Source of the DNA: Heterobilharzia americana
Taxonomy: Eukaryota; Platyhelminthes; Trematoda; Strigeidida; Schistosomatidae
DNA: 64,000 bases
Direction: 5' to 3'
NCBI GenBank assembly: GCA_944470555.2
Contig: OX104127.1
Location: forward strand, 117,270,741 to 117,334,740
Part shown: in pieces, positions 24,127 to 35,979 of the stretch
How positions within the stretch are numbered: position 1 is the stretch's first letter
How the letters are laid out: every line of letters begins with the position of its first letter
Notes under the pieces: generated by a model
What the model saw: only the letters and a program-made list of their open reading frames with translations
Told to the model about the DNA's origin: nothing
Databases searched by the model: none
Translations under genes and position numbers: made by a program

Positions 24127-25063
24127 AAATTACTTGGTGTGTGTAGCACAGTTAACTGCACCTGGTACACAACCAAAATTTCATTTCGCTTTTTCATCAA
24201 TTGGAGGCTTATGAATTTTATTTTTAATTACAATAAATGTTTGCCTACTACAATTAATCAATTGTTTAACTGCTGAAGGAGTTGAAGTGGCCACTGGTTT
24301 AGCGCGTACATGGAGGTAAGTTGCTGTTTTGTGTCCCGGTGATGGCTAGGCATCACGTAACACTCTAATGTCAATGTTTTACCAAAGACATAGACCACAT
24401 CTGTTAAAAGAAGGGTCTCGTCTGGTAGAATGCCTTTGCCGGTACGCTGTCACCATTTCACTTTCTGTCGACATCTTAAAAGGTTATTTGACTCCATTTG
24501 TGCTAAGGTGCGTGTACCGGACATAAGCTCCTTGACGCCTGTTGCAGCAGCGGTTCCTAAATGTTATATTGCTCCATTACTATATACTAAAATTGTTAAC
24601 GGGTCCTCCTAACCATGTGCCGTGTCATGTTCAATTGTGGAGCCTGAAGTTGCTAACAATGAAGCTGCTAAAAACACTGTAATCATACTAACCACAGAGC
24701 TGGAGCGTGTCTGGCGAACCACCACAGAAATGCTGTTTAACCTTAATATGAAGGCTGCTGCAGATAGAGTGCTGATTTATTTGAATCGGATTTGTCTTCA
24801 CATCACAACTATTCAGCGGGGATTACTGAAAAAGGGTAGTAAGTGAAAACTACGATTTCTAGAACAGGGGGTTTGTTGCCACATAGGTTTGAAATATAAC
24901 TTACTTAGTTATCAAGTAGGACGGAGTGAATGTCAGTCCACAAAGAAGTTTGAAATGCAATCGAACTACACTAGGTTGTCCATAGCTAAGAGTTGCAGCC
25001 AGCAATTGTGGCCATTCCTTAGTGTAATAAGTAGGCCTTGCGCTGGTTAAGTATTCTTAGTGC

Positions 25064-26680
25064 GTGCATGGTGGTTTTAAAAAACCTAATTTCAACGAAA
25101 TGGCATATGATTTAGTAACAGGACTTCCTGAATCACTGAACAACAGATTTTTTGTGGAAAACACTGGTAGGTACGTAAAAATTAAGCTGATTACAGTTAT
25201 TTGTGGCACTCCTGCATGTCCAGATTTAAAACGAACTATAGGTGATAAGGGAAGCAAAGGTTGCGACAAGTGCATAGTTGTTGGTTCCGTTCAGATGGGT
25301 GAATGCCTTGTCCTAACGGAGACTTTCAACCACAAACTGATTCCTTTTTTCGTGGTAGGGCTGACGATGGCTAGCATCTAGACAGAAGTTCCTTTGATGA
25401 CTTACGACTCGATATGATCAAATGTTTTCCTTTGAAGCCCATGCATCTGATTTACCTAGGTGTAGGTAAAAAGTTAATTTCATAATGGCAGAATTTAGCA
25501 ACCTAGAGGGAACATAAGATGAACATTAGGCGTTAAGTTCCATCAGTCATGGTATGCTGGGATGCTAGGGACGTATGCCGATGAACTTCTAGTGGAAACG
25601 CCGTTCTTTGAACGACGCATCCTCCTGGAAAGCCACCTGCAGCCCCTTTCTACTTTATTTAGGACTGGTTATTCTTAAAGGTCCTCTGCCTCTTCCTCTT
25701 TATCTTAAGTTGCGTAGTTTGTCACTTACGGTTTGTTTATTGTCCAGTCCCAGGTTGCACCGTCATTGTTTGGGAGGAACTCAGAATGACCCGAACGACG
25801 TTCTTCTCGAATATGAACGTTGTTACGGCGGTGAACACCTTGTTTACAATGTGCACTCGTTTGAGCATATTGCTGACGAAGTGGAACTGCATGATACTCT
25901 GCACTCATTCAGCGCTTTCTCATTTGAATCTAACATGCGTACTATCTGGTATTCTATTCATTCCGGTCACGCAACTGCTAAGCTAGCTGCACAGCGGCAT
26001 GCAGATAAAATCTTCTTACAGGAGAAGGCTCACCATGGGTGTGTGCAGGAGAAACCTATCGAGCGACCAGTGTACCACAACAATAAGGCAAAAGTGAGAT
26101 ATCTGGATACAACTTTCTCTACGCGCGCACCCGACAAAATAGTTTTTCGTCAAGGGAAGCTCGACATGATTGTCAAGAGTGGGGTAAAAGGGTTACTACG
26201 CTCTAGGCCCTGTAAAGACTTCAGGGGTGGCTTCATGGTTCCATTGCCACTGAGGAATATGCATGTAGCGGTCAGTGGTTTGAATCGGGCAGCAGTACAG
26301 ATTTCCATCATCACCCAGTATGAATATACATGTACTTAGGTGTTTCTCAGTGAGCCATGAATCATTCTGGATACCTGTGATGATAATCAGCTGCAAGCGC
26401 ATTGCCGTCTGGGAACAAAATTATGAGGCTATTATCCCATCAAACTATACACTGTGTAGTTGGCAGGCTTAAGTCGCAGCGGTATGAACCCGTGGAAATC
26501 ATTGTCCATAAGTACTACTGTTCCACAATTTGGGTGACGTGGGGCTTAATGAAATTAATTTCCACTTTTACAGGACTCAGAGAATATAAGGTATTTTTTG
26601 TTCCAGTCGTCAGAAGGCGCAATACTCATCTTTCACAATCCGTGGATGTTTGTATAACAGTTTACGTCGACCACTCCTAG
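25064..26680 (+). pseudogene. CACTA-type transposase relic
   Basis: Four pieces in order. 25064-25381: CGTPACPDLKRTIGDKGSKGCDKC, equivalent to the D.PAR...K.H.GY.GC.KC block with its Cys pair. About 25400-25475, in a second frame: DMIKCFPLKPMHLIYLGVGKKL, the FPLDYMHLV.LGV.K.L signature. 25608-26339: a 243-codon open frame with SSWKAT..PFLLYLGLVILKGPLP (WKATEFR.FLLY.GPVVLKG), then HLVYNVHSFEHIADEVE and LHSFSAFSFESNM (LVYN.H.L.HL..DV, L...SAF.FEN.). 26402-26680: C-terminal part with weaker similarity. The frame changes near 25350 (next to a T6 run) and near 25600 inactivate it. In an active element this protein would cut and join the CACTA ends in the nucleus. Confidence 0.8.
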
Positions 26681-26820
26681 GTCCTCATCAATGGAGTCCA
26701 TTACGAGACAGATGCATATCTTCCTGCCAAAAATTATGTCAGTCCTAATTCTCACCCATAACAGCACGTGGAGAGAATTACTGAGATTTTGAAAGTAGCA
26801 ATGAAGGTCCTTTCCTTTTT

Positions 26821-27111
26821 TTGGCGGACACCATTGACGGAACATCACTCTCCAATGTCATTTCCATCGACGGCTTTCATGACCACTTTCCAAAGGTAAT
26901 GCAGGAACAGTTGGATGTTTTCGAAGCGTCTTTGAAGGATGAACACTTCCGAGGAATGTTTGCGAGTTACGATTATTCAAGTCTAAATTCGCAGACCGCG
27001 AAGATGAAAGCAAAGGTACGAGGTGGGCCTAAATCATCGTTGAAAGTAATGATGAACACCGTCCCAAAACCAGAGCTCGGCATACCCTTTAACTTGCTGG
27101 GGACTCTATAA
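26821..27111 (+). pseudogene. ORF inside CACTA element, possible transposase tail
   Basis: A 96-codon open frame between the transposase C-terminal relic and the right subterminal repeats. It has a charged middle (DVFEASLKDEHFRGMF) and no motif I can name. Position suggests either the end of the transposase or a second CACTA ORF. The start is arbitrary. Confidence 0.3.
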
Positions 27112-27689
27112 AAAGGCTGAGATAGTGAACTGTAACTTCTGCAGAATAATGAGATGCAAGATTAACGTTTATCGCTATGCTTCTTATAGCTGTCGCAACT
27201 TCAAAGCTCACCTGCCCCCCCCTTAGTCAGTGGGGGATTGAAGGTATCATAGGTGCCCCTGAGAATTCCTACTTCCATAACATCCGGGACAAAGTAGTCA
27301 GGTATTTGAACTTAAAAGCCTGCACAAGTTCAACCATGTATAGTATAAGGTTTTTATCTCTCCCCTCTCAAAACACCTGTTAAATAATTTCTTATTTGAT
27401 TTACAGTGGTCTACCTTTTGCGCGATGGATGACAACCCAAAGCGGTGCGCTAACTTCTAAAATTTCGATTTCATGTGATGACTAGATCACTGTTTACATG
27501 TGCACCATAAACTTTTTCCGCAGAGTGCCCGCGACAGCGGAGAGAAAAATGAATGATAACCTAAACTTATAAGACATTTGTCTATAGTTATTCGCAATAA
27601 ATATATACACTCCAACATAAATCAGCAAATGCAACTGGAAGTGTATAAATTAGGCCTAATCTGTCTATACATAAAGTGACCAGTGCATC

Positions 27690-27795
27690 AATAACACAGA
27701 AATAATCCGCAAACAATGCAGGTAGTGTGGCCATAATAGGGTTAGTGTGCGTAAATAATGCGGAATTGTGCATAACTAATGCGGTCAGTGCAGGA
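27690..27795 (+). repeat. CACTA subterminal repeat cluster, right
   Basis: Motifs AAATAATCCGC, CAATGCAGGTAGTG (27714-27727), CATAATAGGGTTAGTG, GTAAATAATGCGGAATTGTG (27751-27770), CTAATGCGGTCAGTGC. The block GTAAATAA(TG)CGGAATT.GTGC matches the left cluster in the same orientation, so the two clusters are direct rather than inverted. Confidence 0.7.
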
Positions 27796-27871
27796 AGTAA
27801 AGCAGAAATTGTTCGTAAATGAAGCTGCGTTTACTTGTGCCTGCTTGAATTGTGCTACAAGTGCGTAAAAT

Positions 27872-27880
27872 GTGCCAGTG
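27872..27880 (+). repeat. Candidate CACTA right terminus
   Basis: GTGCCAGTG; the reverse complement begins CACTG, as CACTA-superfamily ends do. A matching left terminus was not found, so the position is provisional. Confidence 0.4.
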
Positions 27881-28139
27881 TTCCGTAAGAATTAGCATTT
27901 CTAATCAATGCATTGCCAGCATTACTTCCCCATTCACCTGCATAGTATCAGCATTCGTCTTTTACCGAGAGCATCATGGTGGACAGTAATGTACTTTGAA
28001 GCTCATAAATGTATCTCGGATCACTTTGTGCGAAATTTTAGACGGCTCATTGCAGGGAAAAGTGTTTAAGAGTGCGTCTGACCCATATTTGACAAACTCA
28101 AGGGACAATCATTAATTATTCTTATTTGTTATGTATCCA

Positions 28140-28400
28140 CGAGTGCAAGGAAAAGAAAGGAAACAATGGGGTAGTCAGGCGGAATTGTATATTTCGGCAG
28201 GCGTGCCAAAATTTCTACGCGTTCCGACTAACTGCCTAGAGGACCGCGTATAAGCGATGCCACGCAACGTGGCAACACGCCAAATGGCGTGGATGATTGA
28301 CTACGTACCTCCAGTTTGGCAAGTCCGCTAAAACTAAGAAGGCCAGCACCAATTTTGAGATCATTTCCCTATACACATCCATTGAACCATACAAAAATTG
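28140..28400 (+). repeat. LINE-A 5' region, copy 1
   Basis: Aligns by eye with 37990-38240: a TAGTC(G/A)G...GGAAT block, TGCCAA(G/A)AT, TGCGTC/GCGTTCC-GA(C/A)CTAACTG, CTAGA, GCAATGC/GCGATGC-CACGCAACGT, GCCAA(A/G)TGGCG(T/A)GGATG.TTGAC, GTCC...TAAA, and AAGG(C/T)CAGCACC. It lies about 260 bp before the first endonuclease motif, so it is probably the 5' UTR, which in CR1-type LINEs carries the internal promoter. Confidence 0.65.
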
Positions 28401-28657
28401 ATGCTTTAGGACATACTGAAAATTCTGTATGGTCTCTGCGAAAATCGTTTAGAACAAAGCTATTATTGGTATTATTAAACTAACTTCCTAGTTTGCAATC
28501 CCAGTATATGTGTAATGCTGGGTAACTTCGTAGACCCCAGTGCTAGCAAGCCACTGATTTGGGGAATTGCTTTCCGCCACAAATGGGTTACTTACAACTT
28601 CTTCCACCCTCTGATGTGTGCCAAAATCCTGCAGTAATTTCATTGCAAGAAACTTGA

Positions 28658-28912
28658 TTGCATCATGATGACCTGGTTTCTTTTAGTGGCCTAAATATTT
28701 CCCATCACCATCCATGTAGCTCCACTAGGAAATGCGGAGGTGGAGTAGCTGCCTTCATCACCACCCGCTGGTGCACTTCAAGCCACATACGCTTCAAGTT
28801 CTCATATGACCACATTGACTGCGTCACCGTGAAATTTTGCCTGAAACACTTAGACAAATACCGCCTTATTTTTATCATGCGTTTATGTGACGTCCGGTTT
28901 CGGTTATTCTAA
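28658..28912 (+). pseudogene. LINE-A endonuclease fragment
   Basis: KCGGGVAAFITT followed by DHIDCVTVKFCL matches the GGG(V/I)A.Y(V/I)... and IE...V.(I/L) segments of CR1/Jockey-type APE endonucleases. The frame is open for 84 codons; the N-terminal and C-terminal thirds of the domain are not in this frame. Confidence 0.65.
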
Positions 28913-29464
28913 AATGATCTGCTTTCTCTGATACATTAACGGAATTTGTAGACCTCACGCTATGTTCCCTGTCGGTAGCATGTATTTGTTTTGTTTTTTG
29001 TGACCACAACTTTTTCACAGCTCTTGATCATTAAAACCTAGTTAGCTTCACAACACGTTCGGATACGACACCAAACTCGGTATTTCTCAATGATAATAAC
29101 GCAAAAAGGAGACTCAAAACAAGCCCCATAGCTCAGATCATTGCATCATACGTGTATTGCCCAAAACGTGCAGCAAACTGAATGAAGCAGCCCACATGTA
29201 TAAGAAAATTGTACATAAAAACTATTCACACATTAACGTACTAAATCTAAGAGAAATGCTACAACGTACAGACTAAAACAAATTTGACAGCGACGTTTTT
29301 AACAATACTACTAGCGGTGTGACGTGCTATCTGCCATCGCTTGAATATATGCTACCCCAGTGAAAAACTTTCTCTACGCTTCAGTCGTGTAACTCGTCGA
29401 CCTAAAAGACCAGAAAGGGAGAAAGAAATTAAGTGCTGATCCTGTTATCCGTCGACTGAACGTT

Positions 29465-30430
29465 ATGATTAGGATGGAAGCCAAACTTCTAGACGCATTG
29501 TGCAACCATAGCCTTTTGTCGCGCAAAGGCTGTTGCAGCATACGGAGAGTTTTAAAGACCTCACTAGGAGTAAACACCTTAGTAAATGAGCATGTGTTGC
29601 TATCTACGCTTCAAGCAGATAGTTTGTACGCCAACCAAACAGCCCTAATCTGCTCTGTCCACCCATTTTCAGCGAAACTTCAATCTAAATTCACCGCGAG
29701 GGATGATTTCAAATGTCTCATATCCCTGGACCCTTCGCATAGTTCAGGTCTAGGTGGCATATCAAGTTCCATATGCACCAGATGTCCTGATGTATTCAGA
29801 CAACCCGTGACAAATATGTTCAGCAGGTCATTTTCGGAAAACGCCTTACCGGTCACCTAGAGGGACACTTAAACTGCCCACAGTACCTAAGCCGATGAAT
29901 CCAGTCACGTGTTTGAAATGCCGTCCTACTGCAAATACGTTTCCGCCCTTGACAATATCAGTGTTACACGTGCCTAGGCCTTTGTTAAAGGCTTTTCACG
30001 ATCTTAGCTAACTTACATACAAAAGCAAAGGAGGCACTCTGCATACTATCACCATCACACGTCAAGGTCTCGCTTGTAATCTTGATAGAACTGCAGATTA
30101 TGTCAGATGTGTCTACTTAGACAGTGCTTCAGCGTTTGATTCCGTCTGAAGGCCACACTTGCCGGACAAGCTAGTCAAAGTACATATTGAGTCCCAGATA
30201 ATTAGCTGGCTGTATTTCCACCTGTTACTACGGAAACAATATACCGTTCACAAAGGGAAGCGCCCCACCCCATTGCCTACTGGGGCTGATGCCCCTCAAG
30301 TTGTCATTCATTTTCCCAGTCATTTTTCAAACCTTCCGTATGACTTACTGTCCTCGGCTGGTACCGACCTCGCAAGGTATACTGACGGCCTGACAGTGGA
30401 AGGTCTTGTGCTCATTATTTCAGAATTCCA
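29465..30430 (+). pseudogene. LINE-A reverse transcriptase relic
   Basis: The first open part (29465-29860) ends with DPSHSSGLGGIS and a following VFRQPVTNMFSRSFSENALP, equal to the GPDGIP...L..P....F..S...G..P fingers motif. Near 30120-30170 DSASAFDSV followed by a stop and RPHLPDKLVKVHI corresponds to D.SKAFD.V.H..LL.KL. From 30159 WLYFHLLLRKQYTVHKGK and TGADAPQ correspond to WL..FL..R.Q.V...G and TSGVPQG. The catalytic FADD box is not recognisable. At least three frame changes occur. Confidence 0.7.
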
Positions 30431-30799
30431 GACCTTAACCTTTAGTTTCAAACGTGAACACAACCTGTGTAAACCGCTTGCTTATAATCCTTGCTGTCTT
30501 ATTTATAGTTGTTTATTAGAGAATGTCTGAAGTCTTATTTTTCTTCGGACCTTTCCCAGTCCTTCCATGCATCACTACTTCTCAAAAGAATGTCCCACCT
30601 AGCTTACTATTTCAGGGAAATGAGAGTATGTGGCACAACCCAGCCTCCTGTGTTTCATCAACTCCTTCAATCTGCCTGTTTTCCTGTATCACTTTCATCT
30701 ATTCTTTCCTCAGTTACTGAGAAAAGGCTATGTTTTGTGGCGTAGAACACCGAGGATTGTCGGCAGAACTAGTGTTGTACCGCCAAACCTTCCGGTTAA

Positions 30800-33700
30800 A
30801 ATCGCTGCGGGCAAACGGCGTAGCTCATGTGAACGCCTTGCATGAGTTATTTTATCAGGTGACGAACATATTCCTCGTTAAAATCTCTCTGTGCCTTGGT
30901 TCCTAGGCAAGGTGAGGAGCAAGTAAACCCACGTACTACCCAATACAAAATCTCTACAGTACCTTATTTAGTTCACTTCCTGTGCAAGGAAGAAAGCTCT
31001 GAAAATGAACTAACTAATCAACTTTTTTAGGGAAAACTGACTGCGGATTACACCGCTCGCTGTGACTACGAATCCAATTGTTAATGTGGCTATTCACCCA
31101 GAATAACTCTGCATTTTTAGGAGATTTGCAGACGGAGTAAATATCTTTGTCTTCATTTCCCTTTTTTCCATTTACTCTATTTTCTTGCGTAAGCGTGTGA
31201 GGCGTTTCTGGTCAGTTGATGCTGTGTGATATGCCATAATTTCTGTTCGCTATTTCCGAAATATGTTTGCGAATACAGCCACCATTGGTATGCTGACAGT
31301 GTCTAGCAAATAAATGTTACCACTATGGTTATCAATGTGTTTTTTCTTTCTTACCTCACTAAGGGGTATCCATAGAGTTCAGTGAATCAGTGGATGGTGT
31401 CTCCTTCCATAGAAATAGCATACGACAGCCTCTTAAGTGGTGAACTCACCCATCTCGCACTTTTCTATTTGTTCACACTTATGGCCCTGGATGTATTTAT
31501 AATGAACATTTTCACACCCATGCCTGACCAAGCTTCCACACCCTTTCGCATAATACCAACCTCAAACCCTACCCAACCCTTGCCATTCTGGATAAGCAAT
31601 GCCTAATCATGGCCGGTGTATTGCAAGGTTGATTTTCTGCAACGCAGATGAATGGATTCACCCACGCATTTCCCGGCCGTCATATGACCACTCACACCGA
31701 AACGGGCTATATATCATGATGCATGTATCCACTTGTGATGTCAGAGACCTGAATAAACTCAACACTTCTAATTTGACGAATAGCTTTTCTACAGAAAGTT
31801 AAAGCAAAATTGGATTGTTCCGTAACATCTGTTTAGGAGGAAGCTTGGCTTCCAACTCGCTTACTAATAACAATATTTATTCCCGAATATTTGGGCACAC
31901 ACCATTTTCACAGACATGAATAAGTTGCCATCTCAAACACATACATCTTTATAGCGGGCAATCTCAATCCCTACATATCCTATCACCAGAGGGCATGAGT
32001 GCTGCTTTTTTACGCAATGAAACATCCCAGAATAATAAGTATGCGAAAATTCACAAGCAGGACGAGTGGAATCATTGTCCCCACGTCATTAAGAAAATTG
32101 GGGTCTGTACAGGAATGTTACATGTGTTGCCTGGACCGAAATAAAGCTTGAAGCTAATACTTCCACTGTTGCATCTCACACTTCTCCTTGTAATAATGGT
32201 GAAGTGTTCATGGTGGGTTAAATACATAGGTTGTTCATTTGTCGCGCTTTAATCATGCCTCCAGAACTGTATAATTCATGATGCACATTTATCTTCTAGC
32301 GACAATAGGTCGGGGTTGAGATTACCCGCCATAAAGATAGATGTAATTTATGTGGTAACTTATTCATACCTGCAAAAATGGCGTGCCCCCGTACTCAGGA
32401 ATAAATATTATTATTATGCATGCCCATACCATTTCACATCAATAATTGATAATTCCACTGAATATCAAGACCAAGAGCTAAATATCTGCATCTTCTGACG
32501 CCATCACCCAGAAGCAAGTTTTGTTTGGGCGCGTCGAACAGGTTTATAGAACATCTTGTTCACCCCTTCCGTGGGCTGTGACAACCTAGTGGTCGGCAGT
32601 TCTTAGGCTTTCTCGGTCACTTTCGCAATCAATTACCCTAAGGTTTTGATAATCATGAAGTTTCATTCCAATGAACATTCTTTGTTTCTGTTTGTTGTAG
32701 CTAGGGCTTATTCGACCATTGTTTGAATCTCCCAATACTCTTGCAGATGGGGCAGGTAGTACAGTCATGAACTCAAGTTGTGTGCTTTCATCATAAAGTT
32801 TTGATGGCATGGAGCACATTGACAAATGCGATTTAAGGGATTCCATATGGATGAAGAACTAGTTAGGTAGACCTGAAAAATGAATAGCAAATGCTAGCGG
32901 CAGGCGAAATTCCAAAAAGGAGCACATGGATACTACGCAGGGGTAGACAAACCATGATACATCTGGATGAGCTGTATGTACTGATTACAGAAGCTACTTG
33001 AGGAAGTATCCAAAACCACTTATTAAGAGGTAAGCTTATTGGGGAGATGAGGGTGCGTACGAAAGTATTGGAAACTAAGCCATAGCCGAAGACATCACCA
33101 TGGAATGGAGAGATTAGAGGATTTTACACCAGGTACTCGCTTATGTGCAGAAAACCTGTGTACAAAAGTTTAATGACGTTATAAACGTTTAAACAAACCT
33201 CACGCCCTTTGCTAAGATGGTAGCCACGCCTCATATAGTCATAGGGGAAGGATGATCATGGTGTTACCTGTTGAATGTTACCATATCAGGGTTATAAAAA
33301 CAATATGGTGGTACAGAGTACTCACATGTAGGTACTGATAACAAAGGGTAAATAATAAAGCATGTTACATGCCTCAAAGATGCACCGACAAACAGTTCAT
33401 TTATCACTCAGGAGTAAAAAGATTATTTTAGGGGAAGAACTTTAAGAAATAGGTGTCTAGTCAAGAGATCAGTTAGGCTAGGAGGAAACGGGGGCTACAT
33501 CAGGGCAGCTACAGAGTTCACTGTTGTAAATCGTATCAAACTCCGCTTCCTGTCTACTGTAGGTCAGTTTTTCAAAAATCAGATTTTATCTTAACCTATG
33601 CGCCTAGTTTTGGTGTCGAAGGATCTAGCTTTTAGGAACCCATGCTGAGAAGTCGATAACAGATTTTTATCCGTCATCCTGGAAATCGCCGACGTAGAAT

Positions 33701-33925
33701 ATTTATACGGTAAGTATCCAAATGTGAAGTTGGTCCGGATTTACGAGTGGCAACGGCATAAATGGTTTTCAAGATGGAGGGGTAGCGTGCACTGTTGATT
33801 GAAGCGGAAAATAACTTCAGAAGCAACGGAGGTATGTCTTCATCTCACTTTTTAGGGGCAACAGGAGGTATCCCATCCGGAGCATCAGTAAGACGAAGTT
33901 TAAGAGAGATAATTGCCACATTACT
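30800..33925. other. Spacer, no recognised feature
   Basis: About 3.1 kb between LINE-A fragments. Open frames at 31382-31606, 31599-31802 and 32586-32846 (minus, 86 codons) have no motif I know. It is likely more decayed element sequence because LINE-A pieces flank it on both sides, but I cannot show that. Confidence 0.4.
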
Positions 33926-34240
33926 ATTTTAGGAACTCGCCCACTGCAAACCTGACAGACATGAAGGCTAATCACTAATTCTCCGAGCCTGTTATGTGCC
34001 TAGGAAACAAAACAGTAGCGTTGTAAATATGCAATGGTAAATTTGCGAGGTCAACACGAAGACCTGAAACAGGTAATCTGGGGAATGGCATTGAGGCACT
34101 GATAAAACCAGTCTGCTTTCTCTTCAAGAACTCTGTAGAGTGGAGGTGCGTCATCCTGTCATCCATTTTTGAGGGAGAAGACGAGAAGGCCATGGCAGCC
34201 ACAGACTGATCCCCATACTCTGTTCGGTAGTGAATGAAAA
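33926..34240 (+). mobile_element. LINE-A fragment with near-identical RT segment
   Basis: 33926-34015 aligns with 37928-38010 (TTTAGGAA..., AC(A/T)TGACAG, GGC.A.CACTAAT, GAACCTGTTATG(T/C)GCC). 34050-34235 is almost identical to 36425-36600. The latter encodes, in two frames, part of the RT between the fingers and palm motifs. The arrangement therefore joins pieces from distant parts of the element. Confidence 0.7.
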
Positions 34241-35225
34241 CGATCCGTACTGATAAAACACGTGTATTTAAAAAGTCATATTTTCTTCTTCCTGCCATAA
34301 CCTGTGGACGCTACTGATATTATGATAGAGTTTAATGTCCTCCCTTTTATACCATTCAGGATGGCTCAAGTGCTGCAGATTTCTGTACAATTACCAATTT
34401 GATGATGTCTGTAAACTGACCTCAATTTGAAACCATAATTTGGGAATGAAATATTTGTCGCTTATGGCCAGAAAACGTTTCGACTTTTTTTATAGTCTTC
34501 CGAAGATTATCAAATATGATTATGAAGGTACAAATGTGTAGGTTCAATTCTGGTTCTCACACCGTGCCAAGTAAACATTTCAGTAACACCGAGAAGCTTA
34601 TTCAGGCTACCGCTCGCGACAAGTCTGAATTTTCCTTTAATTTCACCTTTCAGCGAATAAGACATGTGCCGCTTCAGGGAAATTCCGTGAAATTTATTTT
34701 TCCAGAAAGGAAGAAAGTGACCACATTTCTGAAGGAGTCACGGATTAGTGGCCCCATTAGGGCATGGCGCCCACCGGAGTCACAGCGCGCTCCCGGGCTG
34801 TAAATCCCACAGTAAACTTGGTTTAGTAGGATGTTATCGCGTGAAACCCTTCATCCTAAAGATAACCTCTCAATTTTTGATCAGAAGCACAATCGTAGAC
34901 TTCGTTTTTGAGACTGGTGGACTCAGCGGCATGAGAGATCCCTACTAACTGTTTTGTACTTAAGATCTGTAAACTGTGGGAGGTCCAAAGTTGGGACTGC
35001 ATCTAGTCCCTGTGGTACACAGGATGTAAGCAAGGAACCTCCCGCTATCTTAAAGGACACTGGTATCACAGATTGAAAAATTGGTTAGGCTGAAATCGTG
35101 CTCCGACGTTTTCCTAGACTTTGATAGGTACTATAACCTTATTAATGATGCAGGGAATAATACACTCAATCCATAAGCTCTCTGTGGCGCTGCTGTGCTA
35201 TCCGTCGGGCCAGCTACCTGCAAGG
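34240..35225. other. Spacer with uncharacterised open frames
   Basis: An open frame at 34516-34803 (95 codons) and an overlapping one at 34748-34948 lack recognisable motifs. They lie between LINE-A fragments and may be decayed 5' parts of that element. Confidence 0.35.
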
Positions 35226-35226
35226 G

Positions 35227-35540
35227 GTTGTATACAGGCGCTCTGTTAGTACTACTGACCACAACGAAATGAACGTCAACGCAGCCTCGGTAACGAACTC
35301 CGCCGACTATAGTACTGTAGTCGTCACCAGTGACTTCAACTCACTGCGCTTTCTTTTCGAGACCAATGCAAAACATACTACCAGATTCTTCAGTCAGCAT
35401 CAGTCCGGAAGGGAAATTACAGTGAGCTGAAATCACTGGCGACGACTGCAGTGTCATAGCCTGTAGAGTTCGTTACCAAGGCTGCGTTGATGTTCATTTC
35501 TTTAAGATCAGTAGTACTAACAGGGCATCCATATACAACG
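35227..35540. repeat. Palindromic LINE-A endonuclease fragments
   Basis: Arms 35227-35348 (plus) and 35417-35540 (reverse complement) pair with modest divergence around a 68 bp centre. Plus-strand translation of the left arm gives VYRRSVSTTDHNEMN...VVVTSDFNSL; minus-strand translation of the right arm gives VYGCPVSTTDLKEMN...AVVASDFSSL. Both match the (V/I)YR.P.ST...VVGDFN segment of the CR1-type endonuclease. Two fragments thus meet tail to tail. A minus-strand open frame (35824-35549) upstream of the right arm may continue that copy. Confidence 0.75.
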
Positions 35541-35979
35541 CTTAGCAGTTAGCTGACGCAATGGATAATGAAGTAGTGCAATAAAAGCCCGGCAATTAAT
35601 TGGATTGGGCGGGTTATGTCCCGTGTTGGGGTGGAAAGGTAACGCGTCATGTCTGGTCGCCCAGATGTCTGATGAATAATGATCTCCTTATTGCGGTTGT
35701 AGGCGCTCAGATGCAATGGTATTGGTAGTGCAGCAATAGTTTTCTTTCCGATAGCCAGGGAGGCTCTGCGGCCGAAGACAATGGACTCCTTTCCTAGCTG
35801 TGACAATGTCACGCTTAAGTCCACGACAGATTAGCTGACGACGGCCTCATAGCCTGAAGACTGGAATCATCTTAAAATAGACTGACGCCCGACAGAGATG
35901 AAAGAAACAGTCTTCGTGACCGTCGATTATGGTGTACCGTAAGGTAATAAACTAACCACTGCGAACCTCATGACTAAAG

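Larger units (their letters stand above)
23960..27880 (+). mobile_element. CACTA (En/Spm-type) DNA transposon, decayed
   Basis: A transposase relic (25064-26680) lies between two clusters of short subterminal repeats built on AATAATGCGG (23966-24126 and 27690-27795). The right end ...GTGCCAGTG (to 27880) reads CACTGGCAC on the other strand, consistent with a CACTA-type terminus. The left terminus was not found; nothing matching CACTGGCAC occurs near 23.6-24.0 kb. CACTA elements with this transposase type are known in S. mansoni (SmTRC1). Several frameshifts and stops show the copy is inactive. Confidence 0.7.
28140..30800 (+). mobile_element. LINE-A (CR1/SR1-like), degenerate
   Basis: A 5' region (28140-28400) that recurs at 37990-38240 is followed by an endonuclease block (28658-28912) and RT blocks (29465-30430) in the order expected of a CR1-clade LINE such as S. 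mansoni SR1. Many stops and frameshifts. The right boundary is uncertain because the C-terminal part beyond the post-catalytic region was not recognised. Confidence 0.7.

Noticed and set aside
24281..24300. CCACTGGTTT considered as the left CACTA terminus.
   Set aside because: It lies inside the left subterminal cluster's right-hand side rather than outside it and does not extend to match the right end beyond CACTGG.
29374..29577. 67-codon minus-strand frame with FFLPFWSFRS.
   Set aside because: Reverse-strand shadow of the LINE-A fingers region on the plus strand.
34471..34515. CGTTTCGAC...GTCTTCCGAAGATTATC, and similar CGTTTCGG strings at 23474 and TTCTTCAGGGAAATAATCAG at 53676, as one repeat family.
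   Set aside because: Each resembles common flatworm repeat fragments, but I could not align them with each other over more than about 15 bp.
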